In this document: positions 51,331-60,221 of the stretch, one piece after another | Layout of the letters: every line of letters begins with the position of its first letter | Numbering within the stretch: the stretch's first letter is position 1 | Position numbers and translations under genes: made by a program | The notes under the pieces: model-generated | Told to the model about the DNA's origin: nothing | The model's input: only the letters and a program-made list of their open reading frames with translations | The model's database searches: none | NCBI RefSeq assembly: GCF_019711535.1 | Contig: NZ_JAIGNP010000001.1 | Coordinates: forward strand, 310,001-374,000 | Reading direction: 5' to 3' | Length of the DNA: 64,000 nt | Origin: Qipengyuania aestuarii | GTDB lineage: Bacteria; Pseudomonadota; Alphaproteobacteria; Sphingomonadales; Sphingomonadaceae

Positions 51331-52457
51331 CAGTCGGCGTCCTCGACCTCGACCGTTTCGCCGGTCACGCGTTGAGCGAGGGCGGCAGAAATAAAGGGAT
51401 CCAGTGCACCGTCGAGAACATCGTCCGGAGTCGGCGACGTCACGCCGGTGCGCAAATCCTTGACCATCTGGTAAGGCTGCAGGACATAGCTGCGGATCTG
51501 GTGTCCCCACCCTATGTCGCTTTTTTCCTGATATTCTCCGGACGCTACCGCCTCACGCTCCGCCATCTCGCGTTCGAAGAGCCGCGCCTTGAGCATGTTC
51601 ATCGCCGTGGCTTTATTCTTATGCTGACTGCGGTCGTTCTGACTCGCCACCACAATGCCGGTCGGCTGGTGGGTGATGCGAACGGCGGAATCGGTGGTGT
51701 TGACGTGCTGTCCCCCTGCGCCCGACGCACGATAGGTATCAATCTTCAAATCCGATGGATTGATCTCGATGTCGATGTCGTCGTCGATGACGGGATAGAC
51801 CCAGACCGAGCTGAAGCTGGTGTGGCGGCGCGCCGAACTGTCATAGGGACTGATGCGCACGAGACGGTGAACGCCGCTCTCGGTCTTTGCATAGCCATAA
51901 GCGTTCTCGCCCTTGAGCAGCAGCGTCGCGCTCTTGATGCCCGCCTGATCGCCCGACTGATGCTCGACCGTCTCAACCTTGAAACCGCGCCGCTCGCCCC
52001 AGCGAGCATACATGCGGAACAGCATTTCGGCCCAATCCTGGCTTTCCGTTCCGCCAGCGCCGGCATGAATTTCGAGATAGGTATCATTGCCGTCGGCCTC
52101 GCCCGAAAGCAGCGCCTGGACCTTGTCGCGATCGGCGCGATCGGCAAGTATTTCCAGGCTGGTGAGGCCTTCGCGAATGATCTCATCATCGCCTTCATCT
52201 TCCCCCATGCCGACGAATTCGATGGCGTCCTTCATCTCGCTCTCGATTTCGCGCACGGTGTTGATTGCGGTCTCGAGACGCTTCTGCTCCTGCGTGATCG
52301 CCTGCGCCTGCTTGGGATCGTCCCACAGCGTCGGGTCCTGGACGCGTGCGTCGAGTTCATCGAGACGGCGCAATGCGCGCTCCCAGTCGAGCGATTGGCG
52401 CACCAGCGCCAGCGCAGCTTCGATACGGTCGATATAGGCCTGCCCCTCGGCACGCAT
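51330..52457 (-). CDS. prfB: Peptide chain release factor 2
   Basis: Ends translation at UGA and UAA codons. The 375-residue protein has the catalytic GGQ in RASGAGGQHVNTTDSAVRITH. The stop-codon recognition tripeptide reads SPY (RISPYDSSARRHTSF) rather than the E. coli SPF. The gene is one uninterrupted frame, so it lacks the programmed frameshift known in many bacteria. ATG 52457 (MRAEGQAYIDRIEAAL) has GAGG nine bases upstream; ATG 52463 is an alternative. Confidence 0.96.
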   Translation of the reverse strand: MRAEGQAYIDRIEAALALVRQSLDWERALRRLDELDARVQDPTLWDDPKQAQAITQEQKRLETAINTVREIESEMKDAIEFVGMGEDEGDDEIIREGLTSLEILADRADRDKVQALLSGEADGNDTYLEIHAGAGGTESQDWAEMLFRMYARWGERRGFKVETVEHQSGDQAGIKSATLLLKGENAYGYAKTESGVHRLVRISPYDSSARRHTSFSSVWVYPVIDDDIDIEINPSDLKIDTYRASGAGGQHVNTTDSAVRITHQPTGIVVASQNDRSQHKNKATAMNMLKARLFEREMAEREAVASGEYQEKSDIGWGHQIRSYVLQPYQMVKDLRTGVTSPTPDDVLDGALDPFISAALAQRVTGETVEVEDAD

Positions 52458-52542
52458 AGACATTTTCCTCAAAACGATATGTCCGCCCACCTAACGTGCG
52501 GGCGTTGATTGTAAAGCGAAGGCGCAGCCGCGCCGGCTAAGT

Positions 52543-55050
52543 CTAGTAGATGCCGCCCTGGTCTTCGACGAAATCTTCCTGAACTTCCTCACGCGCTGCC
52601 CGGCGTGGGGCTCGAACACCCTCTCTCGCACGGCGTATCAGATCAAGAATCTCGCTGCGACGCGCAGCCAATTCATCGGAGCGGGTCGACCGGGCCGGTT
52701 CGGTATCGGGCTTGAATGCCTCCCAGATAACCGCAGCCTTCGGATCGTTTGACGGCGTTCCTTCGAATACGCGCTTGCCGGTCCGGCGGTCGATCTTGAC
52801 CATTCGGATGCCGGGGGGCGCGATAAAATCGTCAGAAGTCCAGCGTTCGCGGGTGCTTTCGATGAACCGCTTCATGATCGGCGCGGCGGTATTGCCCCCC
52901 TGCACCCATCCCCCGAGATTGCGCGGCTGGTCGAAGCCGACATACATGCCTGCGATGATGTCCGGTGTGCCGCCCACGAACCATGCATTCGTCGGACCAT
53001 TTGTCGTGCCGGTTTTGCCAAACAGAGGAAGCTCCAGGCTGCGCAGCCGCACGGCAGTACCGCGCGTGACTACGCCCTGCAGCATATGGACTACCTGGAA
53101 CGCTGTCCGCGGATCTAGCACCTGCCTGCCGCCCGGCTCGAAGCGCGGCATGGGCTGGCCGTCCCATTCGTCCATATTGCAGCTGCTGCATTCGCGATTG
53201 TCGCTGCGGAAGATCACCTTGCCCCGGCGATCCTGGACATAATCAATCACCGAACCTTCATGCTGCCGGCCCCAGTTCGCAAGCGCCGCATAGCCGTTGA
53301 CCATATTGGCAACCGTCGTGTCCCCTGCGCCCAGCGCGAAAGAATAATATGGTTCATAATCGCCAATACCGAGACGTTTGATCGTCTTGGTCACATTCTG
53401 CATGCCGGTATCGTCGGCGATATGGATCGTCATCAGGTTGCGGCTCTGCTCCAGACCCCAGCGCATGGTGTGCTCACCCCCGCCGCCGCCGCCAAAGTTG
53501 CGGAAGCACTTTTCGCCGAGGTTCGCACCCTGCCAAACGCAGAAAGTCTGATCGGGCACCATGGTAGCTGGCGTCATGCCGTGATCGAGCGCAGAGGCGT
53601 AGACGAAGGGCTTGATGGTCGAACCAGGTTGCCGCAGCGCCTGCGTAGCGCGGTTAAAGCTGCCAAGGCGGCTGTCGAAGCCGCCCTGCATCGCCAGGAT
53701 GCGGCCCGTTTTGGGCGATTCAGCAAGGAAGGCGCCGGACACTTCAGGCACGCCGCGAATGGCATATCCCGAGCCCGATTTTTCGACCGCCACGACATCG
53801 CCAACTTTCACCGACGACGGGGCGCCTGATAGATCGTAGTCCTGCCCATCGGTCATGCCGACTTTGGCGCCGGACCCACCCGTGGTGATTACGCCGATTT
53901 GCCAGTCCTTGTAATTGATCGAGATATTCGAGGAGGCAAGCTGGCCGTGCAAATCGCCGTTTTCCGGATTCAGCGTTGCGATCGGCCCGGTGTAGCCGCG
54001 ATTGCCGTGATAGCTGAGCAGTTGCGCGCGCAGCGCATCACGGGCGGCATCCTGCAACTCGGTGTCGAGCGATGTGCGCACCCATAGACCGCCAGCGTAA
54101 ACGCTGTTGCCGCCATCCTCGGCAGTTTCGCCAAACTTGTCGATCAGCTGCCGGCGTACTTCCTCGAGGAAATAGCCCGCATCCGCAGACCGTTCCGAGC
54201 GCTGCTGCACCAGTCCGAGCGGCTCGCTCTTCGCTGCAGCAGCTTCACCCGCGCTGACGAAATCGTTGGCCACCATCTGGTCGAGAACGAAATTGCGGCG
54301 CGATACTGCCAGATCCTCGTACCGCGCGCGGCCGTATCGCTCGGGCGCCTTGGGCAGGATCGCGAGGAACGCCGTCTCGTGCAGGTCGAGATCACCGACG
54401 TCCTTATCGAAATAGGCGCGTGCCGCTGCCTGTACGCCGAAGCTGCGACGTCCCAGCGGAATTTCGTTGAGATAAAGCTCGAGAATTTCCTGCTTCGTCA
54501 GGACTTGCTCGATGCGCTGCGCAAGGATCATCTCCTTGAGCTTGCGGGTTACCGAATATTCGTCACCCAGCAACAGGTTCTTCGCTACCTGCTGAGTAAT
54601 GGTGGATCCGCCTACAGCCCGCTCTCCCGAGCCATATTTGGTGGCGTAATCGAACACCGCATTAAGCGTGCCGGTAAAATCGACACCGCTGTGGCTGAAA
54701 AAAGTCTTGTCCTCCGCCGACAGAAAAGCCTCCACCAGCGGCTGAGGGAAATCCACGTATTGAAGCTGCACGCGTCGTTCACGCGCATAGGAATGGACGA
54801 TTTCCCCGTCCACGCCGCGAACGACCGTGGGCAACGGCGTTTCGTATTCGAGCAGGGAATCCGCTTCGGGCAGATTTCGTGCCAGCGATGCCCAGGCCAA
54901 TACCAGCAGAATAAGCCCGATACCGATGAGGTACGTCAACACGCGCAGCCGGCGGCTGTCCTGCCAATTTTCCTTCATCCAGGTGAACAGGCGCACGGGA
55001 TCGCCGGTCAGGCGCTGGCGGACATATGCAAGATCGGGAATGGCAACCAT
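52543..55050 (-). CDS. mrcA: Penicillin-binding protein 1A (transglycosylase/transpeptidase)
   Basis: Builds and cross-links peptidoglycan. The 835-residue protein has a cytoplasmic segment, a membrane anchor (about 37-58), a GT51 domain with catalytic Glu113 (SAEDKTFFSH) and the GGSTITQQVAKNLLL motif. After an OB-like insert comes the transpeptidase with Ser477-x-x-Lys480 (GSTIKPF), Ser536-Arg-Asn and LFGKTGTTN. A six-Gly run (FGGGGGGEHTM) precedes SxN, and the C-terminus is an Arg/Glu-rich tail. It lies 61 bases after the amidase gene on the same strand, a conserved pairing. Confidence 0.95.
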   Translation of the reverse strand: MVAIPDLAYVRQRLTGDPVRLFTWMKENWQDSRRLRVLTYLIGIGLILLVLAWASLARNLPEADSLLEYETPLPTVVRGVDGEIVHSYARERRVQLQYVDFPQPLVEAFLSAEDKTFFSHSGVDFTGTLNAVFDYATKYGSGERAVGGSTITQQVAKNLLLGDEYSVTRKLKEMILAQRIEQVLTKQEILELYLNEIPLGRRSFGVQAAARAYFDKDVGDLDLHETAFLAILPKAPERYGRARYEDLAVSRRNFVLDQMVANDFVSAGEAAAAKSEPLGLVQQRSERSADAGYFLEEVRRQLIDKFGETAEDGGNSVYAGGLWVRTSLDTELQDAARDALRAQLLSYHGNRGYTGPIATLNPENGDLHGQLASSNISINYKDWQIGVITTGGSGAKVGMTDGQDYDLSGAPSSVKVGDVVAVEKSGSGYAIRGVPEVSGAFLAESPKTGRILAMQGGFDSRLGSFNRATQALRQPGSTIKPFVYASALDHGMTPATMVPDQTFCVWQGANLGEKCFRNFGGGGGGEHTMRWGLEQSRNLMTIHIADDTGMQNVTKTIKRLGIGDYEPYYSFALGAGDTTVANMVNGYAALANWGRQHEGSVIDYVQDRRGKVIFRSDNRECSSCNMDEWDGQPMPRFEPGGRQVLDPRTAFQVVHMLQGVVTRGTAVRLRSLELPLFGKTGTTNGPTNAWFVGGTPDIIAGMYVGFDQPRNLGGWVQGGNTAAPIMKRFIESTRERWTSDDFIAPPGIRMVKIDRRTGKRVFEGTPSNDPKAAVIWEAFKPDTEPARSTRSDELAARRSEILDLIRRAREGVRAPRRAAREEVQEDFVEDQGGIY

Positions 55051-55111
55051 ATATGGACGACGCCTCTAGCACTTGTAATCTGGACATTGCCAGAACAAGA
55101 ATCATCCGTTC

Positions 55112-55975
55112 TCAGCTTTCCGACTGGCGGACGAAGAATATCCTGATGGCGCGCGCCATCGTCTGGGCGAAGCGCCTTTGTCCTTCGGGCGAAGCAAGCC
55201 TTTCGGCATCCTGCGAATTAGAGATGAAGCCGCTTTCGAAAAGAACGGAAGGAATATCGGGCGCGCGCAGGACCGCCAGCCATGCCGAACGCCGCGCCTG
55301 GGGATGGAACTGGATCACCCCCTCCCCTTCCTGCTCGATGAGGCGCGCAAACTGATCCGACCGCTCCTGTGTACGGCGCTGGGAAAGTTCCACCAGGATG
55401 TTGGTCACGCTGTCGCTCTCCTTGGAAAGATCGACCCCGCCGATGGTGTCCGACGCGTTCTCCCGAGCGGCATACAGAGCGGCCGCCCGGCTCGATGCCT
55501 CGTTGGAAAGCGTATAGATGCTCGCGCCGGTTACATCCGCGCTGTCGCCTGCGCTGTCGGCATGGATTGAAAGAAAAAGGTCGGCGCCAAGGCGCTGCGC
55601 GATCCGGTAGCGCTCGTTATGAAGCAAATATTTGTCATCGTCGCGGGTCAGCGCCACTCGCGCGATGTTCTGACCCTCAAGCTCGTCACGCAAAGCCCTG
55701 GCAAGCGCCAGCACGAGCTTTTTTTCGACATAGCCCCCCGATGTCGCCCCCGGGTCGACACCGCCGTGGCCAGGATCGATTACGACCAGCGGCAGATCGG
55801 CGGCTCCCGAAACATCCGGCAGCGCCGCCCCATCTTCGTAGCCGGGCAAATCGGCCCGCATGATGAACCCTGCGCCCTTCCCTGCAAGGCCATTGCCGTT
55901 CTCAAGCAGCACCAGGCCGGCGATCAATACCGCCGGAACCAGGAAAATCGACAGAAGCTTGAGGCGCCGTGTCAT
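55112..55975 (-). CDS. N-acetylmuramoyl-L-alanine amidase (Amidase_3)
   Basis: Cuts the peptide from peptidoglycan strands in the periplasm, as AmiC does at cell separation. The 287-residue protein has an N-terminal membrane anchor or signal (about 8-25). The catalytic domain follows with zinc ligands in VVIDPGHGGVDPGA and GGYVEKKLVL, then LFLSIHADSAGD and the general-base Glu in SVLFESGFISN. There is no AMIN domain. It heads the minus-strand group with mrcA and prfB and is divergent from rne across 440 bases. Confidence 0.93.
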   Translation of the reverse strand: MTRRLKLLSIFLVPAVLIAGLVLLENGNGLAGKGAGFIMRADLPGYEDGAALPDVSGAADLPLVVIDPGHGGVDPGATSGGYVEKKLVLALARALRDELEGQNIARVALTRDDDKYLLHNERYRIAQRLGADLFLSIHADSAGDSADVTGASIYTLSNEASSRAAALYAARENASDTIGGVDLSKESDSVTNILVELSQRRTQERSDQFARLIEQEGEGVIQFHPQARRSAWLAVLRAPDIPSVLFESGFISNSQDAERLASPEGQRRFAQTMARAIRIFFVRQSES

Positions 55976-56415
55976 GACCGGCAGTGGTTAGGGGCTAAGC
56001 GCATGACAGTGCAATATAGTTGCCGTTGGATACCCACGGTGCTAGCGAATTGGGAAGCCGAACCCAAAGTGCCTCCGATCGGCGCGCTTCATTCGCGACG
56101 AAGAGGGTCACTTGATCCGGCTCACGCTTCCACCATTCCGGTGGCGGCAAAGAATGAACAGGTTGATGCTGGACAATTCCCTTTCCCTCCCGACGCATGT
56201 GATGCAGGTGCGCCAGCACTTCGCAGCCATGGCGGGACGGACCGCGCAAGAGTTGCGGAAGGAAGTCCTCGCAGACACGAAATCCCGGACCTCTGCAGAG
56301 AGAGCGAGCCGGTTCACAAATCCCGCAGATCCATCATGGGACAGCGGATTTCCAACACTGACGCGCGAAAGCTGCAGCGGGCATCGCCCGCGCACTCGCG
56401 CATGGAGACTAATCA
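55976..56415. promoter_or_regulatory. 440-base divergent region between the amidase gene and rne
   Basis: No convincing gene is visible here on either strand. It should contain the amidase promoter and the rne promoter with a long 5' leader. A short perfect hairpin (56377-56382 with 56386-56391, loop ATC) lies 25 bases before the rne start. GGAG (56404-56407) is the rne ribosome site. In several bacteria RNase E controls its own mRNA through the leader; the length here would allow that, but I see no match to a known element. Confidence 0.5.
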
Positions 56416-59166
56416 ATGCCAACGCGCATGCTCATCGACGCGCGCCACCAGGAAGAAACCCGGGTGGCAGTCCTCAAGGGAAACCGGATTGAGGAATTCG
56501 ATTTCGAATCTGCCGACAAGCGGCAGATCAAGGGAAATATCTATCTAGCCAAGGTCACGCGGGTCGAACCCTCGCTTCAGGCAGCCTTCGTGGACTTCGG
56601 CGGAAACCGCCACGGTTTCCTCGCATTCAGCGAAATCCACCCCGACTATTACCAGATTCCCAAGGAAGACCGTGAAGCCTTGCTCGCCGCGGAAGCGGAA
56701 GTCGCCGAGGAAGAGCAACGTCTGCGCGCCGAAGAGGAAGAGCGCGGCGAAATGCCCGGCGACGAATATGACGCCGACGACGAAAGCTCGGAAGCCCTTG
56801 CCGAGGATCTCGCCGAAGATGGCCTCGAAGAAGTCGACACGTCGGACAAGGACGATGTCGCCACCATCGAGGAAGGCCATGTCGATGACGACGACAGCGA
56901 CGAAGATGACGATGGCGAGGACAAGCCGAAAGGTCGCGGTCGTCGTGGTCGCGGCCGTCGCCAGGGCAAAGGCGGTGGTCGCAGCCGCGCCAAGGAAGTG
57001 GACGATGCGCGCGCCCGCCGCATGGCCCTGCGCCGCAAATACAAGATCCAGGATGTCATTCAGCGCCGTCAGGTGCTTCTGGTTCAGGTCGTCAAGGAAG
57101 AGCGCGGCAACAAAGGCGCGGCACTTACCACCTATCTCAGCCTCGCCGGCCGTTACACGGTGCTCATGCCGAACAGCAGCCATGGCGGCGGCATCAGCCG
57201 CAAGATCAATTCCGCCAGCGATCGCAAGCGCCTGAAGCAGGTAGTCAACGATCTCAGCCTGCCCAAGAGCATGGGCTTGATCGTTCGCACCGCGGGCCTT
57301 TCGCGCACCAAGACCGAAATCAAGCGCGATTTCGACTATCTCGCCCGTCTGTGGGACGAAATTCGCGAGAAGACGTTGGCCTCGGCCGCACCGGCGCTGA
57401 TCCACTCGGATAGCGACCTCATCAAGCGCGCCATCCGCGACATCTACAACCGCGAGATCGAGGAAGTCGTTGTCGAGGGCGACGAAGGCTACAAATCGGC
57501 CAAGGCTTTCATGAAAATGCTCATGCCAAGCCACGCGCGGCGGGTGAAGCAATACGCCGACCCCGTGCCGCTCTTCCAGCGTTATGGCGCAGAAGACCAG
57601 CTCAAGGCGATGTACGATCCGGTCGTGCAGCTCAAATCGGGCGGTTACCTGGTGATCAATCCGACCGAGGCACTGGTGTCGATCGACATCAACTCGGGGC
57701 GCTCCACCAAGGAGCACAATATCGAACAGACCGCGCTCCACACCAATCTGGAAGCGGCCAAGGAAATTGCCCGTCAGCTGCGCCTGCGGGACATGGCCGG
57801 CCTCGTCGTGATCGACTTCATCGACCAGGAGCATCACTCGAACACGCGCAAGGTCGAGCGCGCGATGAAGGATGCGCTCAAGAACGATCGCGCTCGCATC
57901 CAAGTGGGCCGCATTTCGAGCTTCGGCCTAATGGAGATGAGCCGCCAGCGTCTGCGCACCGGCGTTCTCGAAGCGACGACCCGCGAGTGCCCGCATTGCG
58001 ACGGGACCGGCCTGGTCCGGACGGCCAGCTCGGCAGGCCTGTCGGCGCTCCGCCTCATCGAAGAAGAAGCGGCCAAGGGCAAAGGCACGAAGATCCGTCT
58101 CGCGGCCAGCACCGAGGCCGCCGTCTATCTGCTCAATGAAAAGCGCAACGAACTCGTGGAAATCGAGCAGCGTTACGGCGTGATCGTCGAAGTTCTTCCC
58201 GAAGGCGAAGACGAAGGCGCGAAGATGGCTGCGTCCAGCCACGGCCCCAAGCCCAAGGATGCACCGAAGTTCGAAGCGCTGGTCGAAGACGACGATGAGG
58301 ACGAGGATGACGATGTCGACACCTCGGACGATGATTCCGACCGTGACGACGATGGTCGTTCGAACAAGAAACGGCGGCGCCGGCGTGGCGGCCGCGGCCG
58401 GAACAAGAACCGGGATCAGAACGACGACCAGGATGATTCGGAAGACGATTCCGATGACAGCGGCCAAGACGAAACTGACGAGGACAACGGGGAAGATCGG
58501 CCGAAGAAGCGCCGGCGCCGCGGTGGCCGCCGTCGGGGCGGTCGTGGTCGCGGAAAGCCGAATGGCGATGAAGTGACGTCCGAGGATGCCGAGAAGCTGG
58601 AGCAGGTCTCCGAGCATATCGTCGAGGACATGACCGTGGTGGCCGGGCCTGACAACGCGCCGGAAACAGCCGAGGAAGCAGCCGACGAAAAGCCCAAGAA
58701 GCGGGCTCCGCGTCGACGCAAGAAAACGGATGAGGCTGCGGAGACCGAAGCATCGGCTGAGGCCGCTGCAGAAGAAACTGAAGAGAAGCCGAAGCCCAAG
58801 CGGACCCGCCGCAAGAAAGCCGATACCGAGACCACCGAGGCTGCCAGCGAAGGTGAAGAGGCACCAAAGCCCAAGCGGACGCGGCGCAAGAAGGCCGATA
58901 CTAATACGGCACCTTCTGACGAGGCAGCATCAGGCGAAACTCAGGCCGAAGCCCCCGCTGAAAAGCCGAAGCGTACGCGCCGGAAGAAGGCCGCGCCGGA
59001 AGTGGCGGAGCAGGTCAAGGAAGACATGGCCGTCGTGGCCGGACCGGAACACACTGCTCAGACAGCCGAAGCCGAAAACGATAAGTCCAAAGCACCTGAA
59101 GCTGAGAAGCCCAAGGCGGATGCCAAGCCCAAACGTGGCTGGTGGCAGCGCACTTTCGGCGAATAA
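56416..59166 (+). CDS. rne: Ribonuclease E
   Basis: Endoribonuclease and scaffold of the RNA degradosome, 916 residues. The S1 domain (from about residue 35) is split by a roughly 110-residue acidic then basic insert (about 85-200). The catalytic core has VSIDINSGRSTKEHNIEQTA and VVIDFIDQEHHSNTRKVE (magnesium-binding Asp), and the zinc link is ECPHCDGTGLV. The C-terminal third is disordered: acidic runs alternate with Arg-rich RNA-binding stretches, three KPKRTRRKKA repeats and the end KRGWWQRTFGE. A C-terminal Gly-Trp-Trp motif binds PNPase in Caulobacter RNase E. Confidence 0.95.
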   Translation: MPTRMLIDARHQEETRVAVLKGNRIEEFDFESADKRQIKGNIYLAKVTRVEPSLQAAFVDFGGNRHGFLAFSEIHPDYYQIPKEDREALLAAEAEVAEEEQRLRAEEEERGEMPGDEYDADDESSEALAEDLAEDGLEEVDTSDKDDVATIEEGHVDDDDSDEDDDGEDKPKGRGRRGRGRRQGKGGGRSRAKEVDDARARRMALRRKYKIQDVIQRRQVLLVQVVKEERGNKGAALTTYLSLAGRYTVLMPNSSHGGGISRKINSASDRKRLKQVVNDLSLPKSMGLIVRTAGLSRTKTEIKRDFDYLARLWDEIREKTLASAAPALIHSDSDLIKRAIRDIYNREIEEVVVEGDEGYKSAKAFMKMLMPSHARRVKQYADPVPLFQRYGAEDQLKAMYDPVVQLKSGGYLVINPTEALVSIDINSGRSTKEHNIEQTALHTNLEAAKEIARQLRLRDMAGLVVIDFIDQEHHSNTRKVERAMKDALKNDRARIQVGRISSFGLMEMSRQRLRTGVLEATTRECPHCDGTGLVRTASSAGLSALRLIEEEAAKGKGTKIRLAASTEAAVYLLNEKRNELVEIEQRYGVIVEVLPEGEDEGAKMAASSHGPKPKDAPKFEALVEDDDEDEDDDVDTSDDDSDRDDDGRSNKKRRRRRGGRGRNKNRDQNDDQDDSEDDSDDSGQDETDEDNGEDRPKKRRRRGGRRRGGRGRGKPNGDEVTSEDAEKLEQVSEHIVEDMTVVAGPDNAPETAEEAADEKPKKRAPRRRKKTDEAAETEASAEAAAEETEEKPKPKRTRRKKADTETTEAASEGEEAPKPKRTRRKKADTNTAPSDEAASGETQAEAPAEKPKRTRRKKAAPEVAEQVKEDMAVVAGPEHTAQTAEAENDKSKAPEAEKPKADAKPKRGWWQRTFGE

Positions 59167-59175
59167 GGCTATTAC

Positions 59176-59214
59176 CCTCTCCGCCGGTGCGAATATTCTG
59201 GCCCGGCGGAGAGG
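59176..59214 (+). terminator. Long hairpin after rne
   Basis: A perfect 12-bp stem (59176-59187 with 59203-59214) with a 15-base loop begins 9 bases after the rne stop. It has no T run, so it may be a factor-dependent terminator or a 3'-end stabiliser. It lies between rne and the convergent nucleotidyltransferase gene. Confidence 0.6.
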
Positions 59215-59294
59215 ACTGATCGAGAGTGCGGGCAGCTACGGCAGTTTTCGAAATTATCGGGGCACGTCGTAACCCGCCGCGCTCCGACATTTTC

Positions 59295-60044
59295 TCAACA
59301 CCGACTGGCAAGCAACTCCTGCACCGCATCCAGATCGGCATGCTTGTCGACATCTACTGCGGCCAAGCCGTCGCTCGCCGCGATTAGCTGCGCGGATATG
59401 CCGATCCTCTTCCCGAGCCTATCCAGCCCTTCCTGAAGCGTCAGACGTCCCAGCAGCATGGAAATCAGCGTGCCCGGCCCAAGCCGTGCTGCGATTTTCC
59501 ACGGCCGCTTGCGATCGACCTCCACCATCGCCCAAGTATCTATGGCTTTCACCGCAGCGGGCGTCTGCAGGTAGAAGAGGTTGCATCCGGACCACTGACC
59601 GTCGGCAAAGCGCAGGTAGGTCCGTCTTGTTTCAGGCATCGCCTGTTCGACCACATCACGGCGCGCAAGCATGACAGAAACGTCTGCATCCGGCCCCGTC
59701 TTCCCGATCAACTCGCGCACCCATTGAGGTTCCAGCAGAGCGTGATCGCTCGTGGTGACAACGAGAGGCGTACCCAGTGCCTGCAGCGCCAGCCCCACAC
59801 TCGCGCTCGGGCCTCGTCCAGCTAACAGGACTTCCGCGCCCAGGGCGGAAGCAAGGTTTGCCACGGGCCCGTCGTCGCAACTGACGCCGACGCGCTCGAT
59901 ACCTGCCTCGCGCAAAGCGCCCACCACGCGCGCAAGAAGCGGCCTTCCGTCAAGTTCGATAAGTGCCTTGTGCGGAACGCCCAGCGCTTCGGCAAAGGGA
60001 TCGCCGCCGGGTCTGGTTCCGGCGAGTACGAGCGCGGCAGTCAC
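59295..60044 (-). CDS. MobA-like nucleotidyltransferase
   Basis: 249 residues with a Rossmann-like NTP-transferase fold. The opening LVLAGTRPGGDPFAEALGVPHKALIELDGRP-type run carries the glycine-rich loop and Lys26; Asp100 in TTSDHALL is the likely metal ligand. It could transfer a nucleotide to a sugar or polyol phosphate; the exact substrate is not visible. GTG 60044 is chosen because AGGA lies six bases upstream and it gives the fold's first strand; the frame stays open to 60200. It is divergent from the CDP-alcohol phosphotransferase gene across 177 bases. Confidence 0.82.
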   Translation of the reverse strand: MTAALVLAGTRPGGDPFAEALGVPHKALIELDGRPLLARVVGALREAGIERVGVSCDDGPVANLASALGAEVLLAGRGPSASVGLALQALGTPLVVTTSDHALLEPQWVRELIGKTGPDADVSVMLARRDVVEQAMPETRRTYLRFADGQWSGCNLFYLQTPAAVKAIDTWAMVEVDRKRPWKIAARLGPGTLISMLLGRLTLQEGLDRLGKRIGISAQLIAASDGLAAVDVDKHADLDAVQELLASRC

Positions 60045-60221
60045 TCTGTCCTGCCCGGTTCTACATGCCAATTGCGGGCGGATGCGGCATCTGGGTAATT
60101 CTCGATCATGAAGCGGCTGTAGCGTCCTCTGAGCGCCGCACACAATACAAACCCTTTGCATTCGGCAGACTTCGCTCAGCGGCCATTGCCGATCCGCCAT
60201 TCCCGGCTTATTCGGCCCGCC

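Noticed and set aside
56545..57903. 452-codon open frame opposite rne
   Set aside because: It arises from biased codons of the rne core; no family features.
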